Source: Prado023 sp964418695 (GTDB lineage Bacteria > Actinomycetota > Actinomycetes > S36-B12 > CAIYMF01). Taken from it: 64,000 nt of DNA. This document shows positions 15,548 through 23,315 of the stretch, piece after piece. The notes under the pieces are model-generated. The model searched no databases and was not told where the DNA came from. It saw only the letters and a list, made by a program, of their open reading frames with translations. Within the stretch, counting starts at the first letter, position 1; every line of letters starts with the position of its first letter. The stretch lies in contig CAYQMN010000004.1 in the NCBI GenBank assembly GCA_964418695.1, forward strand, positions 124,001-188,000, given 5' to 3'. Both the position numbers and the translations under genes were made by a program.

Positions 15548-18500
15548 TCACCAGCCGCTGCTGCCCGGGCTGGCGTGCCACAGCTTGCTGGGCGCCTTGG
15601 CGCGCCCCCGGGGCGAGCGCTCGCCCTGGTCGGGCACCGACCCCGGATCGTCACCGGCGGGCTTGATGTCGGCGTACGGGGACTGCTTGAACCCGCTGGC
15701 GTGCACCAGCACGCGGCGGCGCTGGCCCATCCCACCCGCGGCCGTCCGGCCGATCCCCACCGGGGTGCGACCTGCCGCGCGCTCCAGCTCCTCAGACTTC
15801 TCGGACTCCACGACCGGGACGTCCACGACCCTCGGCGCCCGCCGCCGGGTGTCGACGGTCGGGAAGGCCGCGATGTACCCGGCGACCGCGTCCCGGCCCC
15901 CGGCCTGCCAGATCTCGTGGATCTCGCCCAGATCCCAGCAGCCGGTCGCCCGCAGCGAGATCCCCCGTGGGCCGGTCCGCCGGGTCAGCCCGCGGACCAG
16001 CAGCAGCCAGCCGCCGAACACGGTGCTCGCGTAGGGGTCCTGCGCATCTTCGAAGAAGGTGGCGTCCACCGGCCCGGTCGAGTCGTCGAGGGTGAGGAAC
16101 ACGACCCGCCGCCCGGTGCGGATCGGCGGGGTCTGGGTGGCCACCTTGACCCCCGCCACCCACACCTCGGCCTGGCTGCGCTGGGCCAGCAGCTCCCGGG
16201 AGGGGACCACCCGCAGGTCGGCCAGCATCGGGCGGAAGAAGTCCAGCACATGGGCGCTGACGTCCATTCCCAGCACGTCCAGCTCGGCGCGCACGCTCTC
16301 CCCGGTGGTCATCTCGGGCAGGCCGCTGCCCCGCACGCCCTCCGCGGAGAGGTCCAGGGCCAGCTGCACCTGCGTGGGCCGGACCGCGGCGGGCGCCTGC
16401 GACTGGGCCAGTGCCGCGACGGCCGGGTCAGCGGTGACGGGGGATCCCGCCGACCCGGCCGTGCGTCCCAGCCCCCAGACGGCGGCTGCCCGGTCCGCCT
16501 GGGGGTCGGCTCGGCGTGCGGCCCGGGGGGATCGGGCCGCACGCCCGCTTCGATGACCGCGGGCCGCCCGGCCCATGCGGTCGAGGTCGGCGATCTCCAG
16601 CAGCAGGTCCCGGCGGGTGACCTGCCCCCGCTCCCGCCCGCCGGTCGCCAGGTCGATGCCGTAGATCGTGTCCAGCCCGCCGGTCAGGACCAGGTTCTCC
16701 ACGACCGGGGTGGCCGGGCCCGCGCGCATCCAGAGGTCGGACAGCGAGGAGTACGGCTGGCCGGCCACGATCCGCTCGACCTCAGCCGCGGAGATGCCCT
16801 TCACCTCGGTCAGCGGCAGCCGGATCCCGTGGTCGCTGCCGTCGGGCAGCCCGGGCAGGGTCGGGCGCAGGTCCGGGGTGGGGTGGGACTCCACCCGGTA
16901 GGCCGACCCGGACCGGTTGACGTCCACCCCGAGGATGCTGATGCCCAGGTTGCGCGCGTCGTCGAGGATCAGCCGCTTGGGGTACATGCCCGGGTCGTGA
17001 GTGAGCACCCCGGAGAGGAACTGGGCCGGGTGGTGGGTCTTGAGCCACGCCGACTGGTAGGTGGGCAGGGCGAACGCCGCCGCGTGCGCCTTGCAGAAGC
17101 CGAACGAGGCGAACCCGCGCAGCACGTCCCACACCTGCTCGACGATCGCCAGGGAGTACCCCTTCGTCAGCGCCTGGGGGTAGAACCACGAGCGCACCTG
17201 AGCCTGGCCCTCCGGGGAGCCCATGGACCGGCGCGCCTCGTCGCCGCGGGCCAGCCCGCAGCCGGTCAGCACCGAGATCAGCCCGATCACCTGCTCGTGG
17301 AAGACCACCACCCCGCCGGTCTCGCCGATCACCGGCTCCAGGTCCGGATGGATCAGGTCGACCTTCGCCCAGCCCTGGCGCGCCTCCAGGAAGGGGATGA
17401 CCATGTCGGTCTTCACCGGCCCGGGCCGGAACAGCGAGATGTCCACGATGAGGTCGGCGAACGTCTCCGGGGCGAACTTGCCGATCAGCTCGCGCTGGCC
17501 GGGTGACTCGATCTGGAAGCAGCCCAGCGTGTGGGTGGTGCGGATCATCGCGAAGGTGTCCGGGTCGTCCAGCGGCACCGCGTCCAGCTCGATCGGCTCG
17601 CCACCCAGCCGGACCACCTCGTCCAGGGCATGGGCCATCGCCGACTGCATCCGGATGCCCAGCACGTCGAGCTTGAGGAAGCCCATCTCCTCGACCGCGT
17701 CCTTGTCGAACTGGCTCATCGGGAAGCCCATCCAGCTGGCCTCGACCGGGGTCCGGTCCAGCAGCGACACGTCCGAGAGCAGCACCCCGCACGGGTGCAG
17801 CGCGACGTGGCGGGGCAGCCCGTCGAGGGACTCGACCAGGTCCAGGAAGCCGTCGAGCCGGCCGGTGGCGGCCAGGCGGCCCAGGCCCGAGCTGCGCAGC
17901 TCGGGCAGGTCGTCCAGCGCGGCCCGGGCGTCCCGGGCCCGGATGTGCGGGAAGGCCTTGGCGAACGCGTCGATCTCGCCGGGCGGCAGCCCCAGCGCGG
18001 CGCCCACATCCCGGACGGCGTGGCGCACCCGGTAGGTGTCCATCATCGACACCGCGACGCACCGCTGGCCGCCGAACCGCTCGAGGATGCGCCCGTAGAT
18101 CTCGGTGCGGCGCGCGGACTCCACGTCGATGTCGATGTCGGGAAGGGCCGCCCGCAGCGGGGAGAGGAATCGCTCCATGATCAGCCCGTGCGCCAACGGG
18201 TCGACCCCGCTGATCCCCAGCAGGTGGTTGACCAGGCTGCCGGCCCCCGAGCCACGGGCCGCCACCCGGACCCCCATCTCCCGGATGAGGTCCACCACCT
18301 CGGCCACGGTCAGGAAGTACCCGCCGTAGCCCAGGGTGGCGATCGTGGCCAGCTCCTCCTCCAGCCGCTCCTCGGCGGCCCGGCGGGAGCGCAGCGTGGA
18401 GTAGCGCGACTCCAGCGCGGCGGTGCAGCGGTGGCGCAGCACCCGGTCGGCCAGCACCGCCTGGGCGCCGGCCGGGACCGAGGTCCGACTGCCGGGGGCC

Positions 18501-19600
18501 AGCCCGGGCGCCCCGGCCGGATACAGCACGTCGAGCTCGGGGACGTGGACCGACCCGATGCCCAGGTCGGCGGCCGGGTCCAGCCGGCAGCTGCCGGCCA
18601 GCTCGCCGGTGGCGGCCAGCAGCCGCTGGCCACCGGACCGCCCGAGGCCGGCGGCCACGGCGACCTCGTGGGCCACCGCGCTCATCTCCGTGGCGTCCTT
18701 GAGGTAGCCCTGGGCGTTGCTCCGGTCCAGGTGCCGGGGGTCCAGCGGGACCAGCCGGCGGATGGCGTCCAGGACATCGACCACCGGGGCCTGTGCCGGG
18801 GTGAGGTGCCGCACGGCGTTGGTGAGCACCGCGCCGACCCCCTGCTGGCCGGCGAACCCGAGCAGCCGTCCGGCGAACGTGGTGGACAGCGTGGGCCGCT
18901 CCCCCCGGGCGGCCGCGCGGTGCGAGACCACCTCGATCCGCAGGTCGTCGCCGAGCGCCTCGCGCCACCTGGCGAGCAGGTGCGCGGCCTCGTCCGGCCG
19001 GCGCCGGGCCAGCGCCCGGCCCACGTCGGAGTCCGGGCCGAGCAGGGCCACCAGGCCTCGGGCGTGCGCGCCGATGCCGGCCACGGTGGCCAGCGGCTGG
19101 CCCCGCTCGCCGGACAGGTGGCTGGCCGAGATCACCCGGCACAGCGAGGCCCAGCCGGCCGCCCCCCGGGCGAGCAGGACGACCCGGGGATGCCCGGGGT
19201 CCACCGACACCCCGCCCCGGACCGGCGACCCCGCTCTGCGGGCACCGGTCCGGTCTGCCCTCTCGCCTCCCGACCCGCCACGACCCGAACCGGCACGACC
19301 CGAGCCTCCGCGCTCCGACCCGCCACGGCTCAGCCCCGCGCGCCCGGACCCAGCGCGCCCCGACCCGCCGGACCTCTCCGGCTGGGCGGCGACCGCGAGA
19401 TCCACCCCCAGGATCGGGCTGATCCCGACCTCGCGGCAGGCCAGGGCGAACGCGACCGCCCCGTAGGCGCCGTCCCGGTCGGTCAGCGCCAAGGCGCTCT
19501 GGCCCAGCTCGGCGGCCCGCGCCACCAGCGCCTCGGGGTGGGCGGCGCCGTACCGCAGGGAGTAGCCGGAGGCCACATGCAGATGAGTGAAGCCGGGCAT
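15548..19600 (-). CDS. dnaE2: DnaE2/ImuC-type error-prone DNA polymerase III alpha subunit
   Basis: C-family polymerase of 1350 residues, longer than the roughly 1050-1150 usual for DnaE2. The PHP domain begins THLHVASGYSLRYGAAHPE, and its second metal motif reads LTDRDGAY where DnaE1 has TDHG, as in the non-replicative clade. Residues about 75-128 are an inserted Gly/Ser/Arg-rich linker. Polymerase carboxylates are present: PDIDID (Asp488, Asp490) and FLKLDVLG (Asp645). A clamp-like motif QVQLALD lies near residue 1076, an OB-like fold follows (VVFLTLDDSTGPVDATFF), and the last roughly 150 residues are a poorly conserved extension. The ATG at 19600 lies 5 bp after the HEPN stop, so it is translationally coupled. 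A role in damage-induced translesion synthesis with DinB is inferred. Confidence 0.93.
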   Translation of the reverse strand: MPGFTHLHVASGYSLRYGAAHPEALVARAAELGQSALALTDRDGAYGAVAFALACREVGISPILGVDLAVAAQPERSGGSGRAGSGRAGLSRGGSERGGSGRAGSGRGGSGGERADRTGARRAGSPVRGGVSVDPGHPRVVLLARGAAGWASLCRVISASHLSGERGQPLATVAGIGAHARGLVALLGPDSDVGRALARRRPDEAAHLLARWREALGDDLRIEVVSHRAAARGERPTLSTTFAGRLLGFAGQQGVGAVLTNAVRHLTPAQAPVVDVLDAIRRLVPLDPRHLDRSNAQGYLKDATEMSAVAHEVAVAAGLGRSGGQRLLAATGELAGSCRLDPAADLGIGSVHVPELDVLYPAGAPGLAPGSRTSVPAGAQAVLADRVLRHRCTAALESRYSTLRSRRAAEERLEEELATIATLGYGGYFLTVAEVVDLIREMGVRVAARGSGAGSLVNHLLGISGVDPLAHGLIMERFLSPLRAALPDIDIDVESARRTEIYGRILERFGGQRCVAVSMMDTYRVRHAVRDVGAALGLPPGEIDAFAKAFPHIRARDARAALDDLPELRSSGLGRLAATGRLDGFLDLVESLDGLPRHVALHPCGVLLSDVSLLDRTPVEASWMGFPMSQFDKDAVEEMGFLKLDVLGIRMQSAMAHALDEVVRLGGEPIELDAVPLDDPDTFAMIRTTHTLGCFQIESPGQRELIGKFAPETFADLIVDISLFRPGPVKTDMVIPFLEARQGWAKVDLIHPDLEPVIGETGGVVVFHEQVIGLISVLTGCGLARGDEARRSMGSPEGQAQVRSWFYPQALTKGYSLAIVEQVWDVLRGFASFGFCKAHAAAFALPTYQSAWLKTHHPAQFLSGVLTHDPGMYPKRLILDDARNLGISILGVDVNRSGSAYRVESHPTPDLRPTLPGLPDGSDHGIRLPLTEVKGISAAEVERIVAGQPYSSLSDLWMRAGPATPVVENLVLTGGLDTIYGIDLATGGRERGQVTRRDLLLEIADLDRMGRAARGHRSGRAARSPRAARRADPQADRAAAVWGLGRTAGSAGSPVTADPAVAALAQSQAPAAVRPTQVQLALDLSAEGVRGSGLPEMTTGESVRAELDVLGMDVSAHVLDFFRPMLADLRVVPSRELLAQRSQAEVWVAGVKVATQTPPIRTGRRVVFLTLDDSTGPVDATFFEDAQDPYASTVFGGWLLLVRGLTRRTGPRGISLRATGCWDLGEIHEIWQAGGRDAVAGYIAAFPTVDTRRRAPRVVDVPVVESEKSEELERAAGRTPVGIGRTAAGGMGQRRRVLVHASGFKQSPYADIKPAGDDPGSVPDQGERSPRGRAKAPSKLWHASPGSSGW

Positions 19601-19605
19601 GGGAC

Positions 19606-20022
19606 TCACGGCCGGTCGGCGAGGATGCCCTGCTGGTCGACCCCGAGCAGGGTGACCACCTGGGACAGGAACAGCTCGGCGTCGCGCAGCAGGTCGTCGG
19701 CCTCCCGGCCGCTGACCACGGGAAGCCCCGCGTCGGCGGCAGCCCGCTTGGTCGCGCTGGCGGCGAAGAACGTGGCCCACTCCTGCAGACCCGGGGCCAC
19801 CCCCGGCAGCAGGGCCCAGACGCTGCGGATCCCCCGCCGGCCCGGGGTGGCGCGGGCGGCCAGCACCGCCGCGGCCGCCCGCAGGGCTGCCAGGTGCGCG
19901 GTCGAGTACCGCAGTGTCGGCTCGGGCTGGGTGTAGGCCTCCAGCAGGCCGCGGGCCGAGGAGCCGAGCAGCTCGCGGGCCTGCAGCGGGATCGGTGGGC
20001 TGATCGGTGCAGCGGTCATCAT
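19606..20022 (-). CDS. SAV_6107-like HEPN domain protein
   Basis: All-helical 138-residue protein matching the actinobacterial SAV_6107-like HEPN family, with the conserved segment YSTAHLAALRAAAAVLAARA. HEPN proteins include RNases and nucleic-acid-associated helpers. An R-x4-H arrangement (Arg38 to His43) is visible, but whether it corresponds to the HEPN catalytic motif is unclear. Start codons ATG at 20022 or 20019 follow AGGAAGG. It sits between DUF6504 (12 bp upstream) and dnaE2 (5 bp downstream) in a damage-regulated operon, which suggests a role in polymerase function or in a damage response. No specific activity is known from the sequence. Confidence 0.85.
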   Translation of the reverse strand: MMTAAPISPPIPLQARELLGSSARGLLEAYTQPEPTLRYSTAHLAALRAAAAVLAARATPGRRGIRSVWALLPGVAPGLQEWATFFAASATKRAAADAGLPVVSGREADDLLRDAELFLSQVVTLLGVDQQGILADRP

Positions 20023-20034
20023 CGTCGTCCTTCC

Positions 20035-20364
20035 TCAGTCCATCGCCCGAGACAGCACCCAGCGATCGGCGGCCATGTCGCGGCGCAGGTCGAACACCCC
20101 GGGGCTGGCCGACCGGCCTGCCTGCGCCTCCACCCGCCACACCTCGTGCTCATGGCTGGGGATGGCTCCCTCAAGTGCCCGCCGGGCACCGCCCCACCAG
20201 GCCGCCGACTCGATCCAGTGCGCGACCACCGCGCGCACCACGTAGAGCCGGCCGCGCCAGAGGAACTGGACGGGCTGCTGCTCTTCGGTGCCCAGCTCGA
20301 CCGGGCTGTGGGGGGATCCGCCGGCGCGGCGGACGTCGATGGGATCTGCGTAGGTGCGGCTCAT
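20035..20364 (-). CDS. DUF6504 family protein, first gene of the mutagenesis operon
   Basis: 109-residue protein with a central segment PVQFLWRGRLYVVRAVVAHWIES, followed by EHEVWRVEAQAG, FDLRRD and WVLSRAMD. This pattern is that of DUF6504, a family found beside Y-family polymerases in actinobacteria. The fold looks like a small beta-rich domain. Start ATG at 20364 has GGAGGAG 3 nt upstream. It is followed by the HEPN gene after 12 bp. The promoter region upstream carries a LexA box and a PafBC-type promoter. Biochemical function is unknown; its constant company with translesion polymerases suggests an accessory factor. Confidence 0.82.
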   Translation of the reverse strand: MSRTYADPIDVRRAGGSPHSPVELGTEEQQPVQFLWRGRLYVVRAVVAHWIESAAWWGGARRALEGAIPSHEHEVWRVEAQAGRSASPGVFDLRRDMAADRWVLSRAMD

Positions 20365-20492
20365 GTCTCCTCCGGGATGGACGACGTTGTGCCGGGGAAG
20401 ACGGCGGTGGGAGGATCGGCCCGCGGCTGGCGCTTCCCTCACCGCCGCGGACCGATCCGGCCCCTGGTGTCCGTGCTAGGTGTTGCAGGCGT

Positions 20493-20508
20493 TCGAACGT
20501 CTGTTCGA
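20493..20508. promoter_or_regulatory. LexA-binding SOS box
   Basis: TCGAACGTCTGTTCGA is a perfect palindromic match to the actinobacterial SOS box TCGAAC-N4-GTTCGA. It lies 129 bp upstream of the DUF6504 start. It begins about 10 bp downstream of the -10 of the PafBC-type promoter, so a bound LexA would cover the early transcribed region. It is the only perfect match I noticed in the window. Confidence 0.92.
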
Positions 20509-20518
20509 AGTGGTGCCC

Positions 20519-20541
20519 ACCGTACGCGGGGGGTCCGACAA
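20519..20541 (-). promoter_or_regulatory. RecA-NDp/PafBC-type damage promoter
   Basis: On the minus strand TTGTCGGAC (20541-20533), 8 bp, then TACGGT (20524-20519) fits the mycobacterial RecA-NDp consensus TTGTCRGTG-N8-TANNNT, the type controlled by PafBC. Predicted transcription starts near 20512, directly before the LexA box. Elements are seen in sequence; control by PafBC is inferred from the consensus. Confidence 0.8.
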
Positions 20542-20666
20542 CGTCAACCCCGACCCCCCATCACCGGTGAGCCACCACCATGCCGGCGCACTGGACCGAC
20601 TGGAGCAACTCAGACTGGCCGAGCGGCGACCCAGGACGAGGCCGATCTCGCGGTTGGCACCGTCCC

Positions 20667-21587
20667 TCACGCGTGCCTGGCGCGCTCGCGGTCGGAGTGT
20701 CCTGCGGGCTCGAGCTGGAACGTGCAGTGCTCGACGTCGAAGTGGTGGCTCAGGCAGTCGCCCAGCGCACCCAGGATGCCGACGCTCCCGCCGTCGGCCA
20801 GCGCCTCGTCGGTCACGACCACGTGCACCGACAGGACCGGCATGCCCGAGGTGATCGTCCAGGCGTGCAGGTCGTGGGCGTCGAGCACCCCGGGGATGCC
20901 CAGGATGTGCTCGCGCACCTGCGACAGGTCGACCCCGCGAGGCGTGGCCTCCAGCAGCACGTCGATCGCCTCGCGCAGCAGCGACCAGGTCCGCGGCAGG
21001 ATCATCAGCGCCACCGCGACCGAGGCGACCACGTCGGCGCGGGCCCAGCCGGTGACCGCGATCGTGATCGCCGCGACGATGACCGCCGCGGAGCCGAGCA
21101 GGTCGCCGAGCACCTCCAGGTACGCGCCGCGCACGTTGAGACTCTCCTGAGCGCCGGAGCGCAGCAGCAGCAGACCCGCGAGGTTGGCCACCAGGCCGAC
21201 CACGGCGAACACCAGCATGAGCCCGCCGTCGACCTCAGGCGGGGCATCCCAGCGCTGCCACGCCTCGTGCAGGACGAACAGCGCGACGCCGAAGAGCAGC
21301 ACCGCGTTGACCATCGCGGCCAGGATCTCCAGGCGGTAGTAGCCGAACGTGCGCTCGGGCGTGGCCGGTCGAGCCGCGAAGGTGACCGCCAGCACGGCCA
21401 GCAGGATCCCCGCGACGTCGGTGGCCATGTGCCCGGCGTCGGCCAGCAGTGCCAGGCTCCCGGTCAGCGCCGCGCCCACCAGCTCGGCGACCAGGACCAG
21501 CGACGTGAGGGCCAGCACCGCAAGCAGTCGCTTGCGGTGCATGCCCCCGGCCGAGACGCTCGGCCCGTGCTGATGCCCGCCGCTCAT
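20667..21587 (-). CDS. Cation diffusion facilitator, CzcD/ZitB-like metal efflux
   Basis: Proton-coupled divalent metal exporter of 306 residues. Six transmembrane helices span about 20-205. Metal-site motifs are in helix II (LLADAGHMATDV, HxxxD) and helix V (EVLGDLLGS). A cytoplasmic C-terminal domain carries HDLHAW, typical of zinc-transporting family members. The N-terminus has a short His-containing segment (GGHQHG) that may bind metal. The ATG at 21587 has only a weak GGGCAGGG upstream. It is transcribed toward the repair operon but separated by 302 bp that contain the damage promoter and LexA box, so the two are probably independent. Confidence 0.9.
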   Translation of the reverse strand: MSGGHQHGPSVSAGGMHRKRLLAVLALTSLVLVAELVGAALTGSLALLADAGHMATDVAGILLAVLAVTFAARPATPERTFGYYRLEILAAMVNAVLLFGVALFVLHEAWQRWDAPPEVDGGLMLVFAVVGLVANLAGLLLLRSGAQESLNVRGAYLEVLGDLLGSAAVIVAAITIAVTGWARADVVASVAVALMILPRTWSLLREAIDVLLEATPRGVDLSQVREHILGIPGVLDAHDLHAWTITSGMPVLSVHVVVTDEALADGGSVGILGALGDCLSHHFDVEHCTFQLEPAGHSDRERARHA

Positions 21588-21788
21588 CCCTGCCCACTCA
21601 CTTCCCGGTCCCCGTCCCGGTCCGCGGGCGCAGCCCGGTCCACGGGCGCAACGGCACCGCCGCCCCGGAGCCCGGCGCGCCGGCCTCGAACGACGTCATC
21701 GCCATCCACCGACGATAGATCGCCGAGGACCCCGATCCCACGTCCCGGCGGACCACCACCGCCCGCCGCGTGCTCGCAGCGCGCGCAC

Positions 21789-21794
21789 TAGGGT
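21789..21794 (+). promoter_or_regulatory. -10 element for a leaderless crtI-like transcript
   Basis: TAGGGT is followed by 6 nt and then GTG at 21801. The spacing places the transcript start at or next to the start codon. Confidence 0.6.
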
Positions 21795-21800
21795 GCGCCG

Positions 21801-23300
21801 GTGGCTCAGGTGGTGGTGATCGGCGCGGGCGTGGGCGGGATGGCGGTCGCCGCGCGGCTGGCCGTCAAGGGCCATCGGGTCACCGTGGTCGAGGCCGCGG
21901 ACACCGCCGGCGGCAAGCTCGCCGGCTACCACCGCGACGGCTTCGCGTTCGACACCGGGCCGACCCTGCTGACCCTGCCGGCGGTCTATCGCGACCTGTT
22001 CCTCAAGACCGGCGGCGCGCTGGAGGACAGCGTCGACCTGCAGCCTGTGGACCCGGCGTTCCACTATCGCTTCGCCGACGGCACGACCCTGGTCACGCCC
22101 GGCGCCGGCGTGGCCGGGACCGCGCTGGCGATCGGCGAGGCGCTCGGCGAGCCGTCGGCGGACGGGTGGCGCACTCTGATGCAGCGGGCCGCCCGGATGT
22201 GGGCGCTGACCCGCCGCCCGGTGCTGGAGACCCCACTGACCGGGATGCGCGACCTGATGCCCCTGGCCCGCGACCGGGGCGCCCTGCGCACGATCACGCC
22301 CTGGCGCACGATGCGCGGCCTGGGCCGCTCGACCCTGCCCGACCCGCGCGCCCGGCAGGTGTTCGACCGCTACGCGACCTACGCCGGCTCGGATCCGCGC
22401 CGGGCGCCCGCGGTCCTGGCCACCATCCCCTACGTCGAGGCGACGTTCGGCATCTGGCACGTGGGCGGTGGGCTGCACCGGTTGGCCGCCGCGCTGCAGG
22501 CCCGGCTCGCGCAGCGCAAGGCCACGCTGCTCCTGTCCACTCCCGTCGAGCGGATCGAGCGGGCGGACGGCGGCCAGGTCAGCGGCGTCCGGCTGGCCGA
22601 CGGGTCGGTGCTGCCCGCCGACGTCGTGGTCGCCGACGCAGACGCCGCCCTCGTCCACGACACCCTCCTCCCTCCGGGGGCCGCGACCGCGCAGCGCCGG
22701 CGACTGGCTGCGGCCACCCCGTCGATGTCCGGCTTCACGCTGCTCCTGGCCGTCCGCGGCCGGACGCCGGGGATCGCCCACCACAACGTCTGGTTCCCAC
22801 GCGACCACGACCGCGAGCTCGACGCGGTCTTCGGCCGGCATCCCTGCCCTGCGGCCGATCCGGCGATCTACGCCTGCGTGCCGGACGACCCGGCCATGCA
22901 CCCGGCCGGCGACGAGGCCTGGTCGATCCTGGTGAACGCCCCGCGGCACAGCCCCGGCGGCGCCGACCCGGGCACGGTCGACTGGGACGCCCCGGGCCTG
23001 GCCCAGCAGTACGCCTCCGCGATCCTGGACGCGCTGGCCGAGCGCGGGACCGACCTGCGCGACCGGATCGCCTGGCAGCAGCTCCGCACGCCCGCCGACC
23101 TGCAGCGGTCCACGCGCGCACCGGGCGGCGCGATCTACGGCACCGCCGCCCACGGCCCACGCTCGTCGTTCCTGCGCGCAACCAACGCCTCCGCGGTGCC
23201 GGGGCTGTACCTGGTCGGCGGCTCGGCGCACCCGGGCGGCGGCCTGCCCCTGGTCGGGATGTCCGCCGAGATCGTGGCCAACCTCATCGGACGAGCCTGA
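21801..23300 (+). CDS. CrtI-family phytoene desaturase-like FAD oxidoreductase
   Basis: 499-residue flavoprotein of the phytoene desaturase family. The N-terminal dinucleotide-binding motif is VVIGAGVGGMAVAARLAVKGHRVTVVEAA, followed by GGKLAGYHRDGFAFDTGPTLL, the typical CrtI continuation. The C-terminal FAD motif is GLYLVGGSAHPGGGLPLVGMSAEIVA. Carotenoid desaturation or oxidation is likely, and a polyprenyl diphosphate synthase is encoded about 3 kb away. No phytoene synthase is in this window, so a full pathway is not shown. The GTG start is supported by the leaderless -10 at 21789-21794 and by the Rossmann motif starting at residue 4. Confidence 0.85.
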   Translation: MAQVVVIGAGVGGMAVAARLAVKGHRVTVVEAADTAGGKLAGYHRDGFAFDTGPTLLTLPAVYRDLFLKTGGALEDSVDLQPVDPAFHYRFADGTTLVTPGAGVAGTALAIGEALGEPSADGWRTLMQRAARMWALTRRPVLETPLTGMRDLMPLARDRGALRTITPWRTMRGLGRSTLPDPRARQVFDRYATYAGSDPRRAPAVLATIPYVEATFGIWHVGGGLHRLAAALQARLAQRKATLLLSTPVERIERADGGQVSGVRLADGSVLPADVVVADADAALVHDTLLPPGAATAQRRRLAAATPSMSGFTLLLAVRGRTPGIAHHNVWFPRDHDRELDAVFGRHPCPAADPAIYACVPDDPAMHPAGDEAWSILVNAPRHSPGGADPGTVDWDAPGLAQQYASAILDALAERGTDLRDRIAWQQLRTPADLQRSTRAPGGAIYGTAAHGPRSSFLRATNASAVPGLYLVGGSAHPGGGLPLVGMSAEIVANLIGRA

Positions 23301-23315
23301 GAGGGCGCCCACCAC

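Noticed and set aside
15380..17506. Long plus-strand open frames opposite dnaE2 and dinB
   Set aside because: No recognisable family and low-complexity residues; the minus-strand polymerases carry all catalytic motifs.
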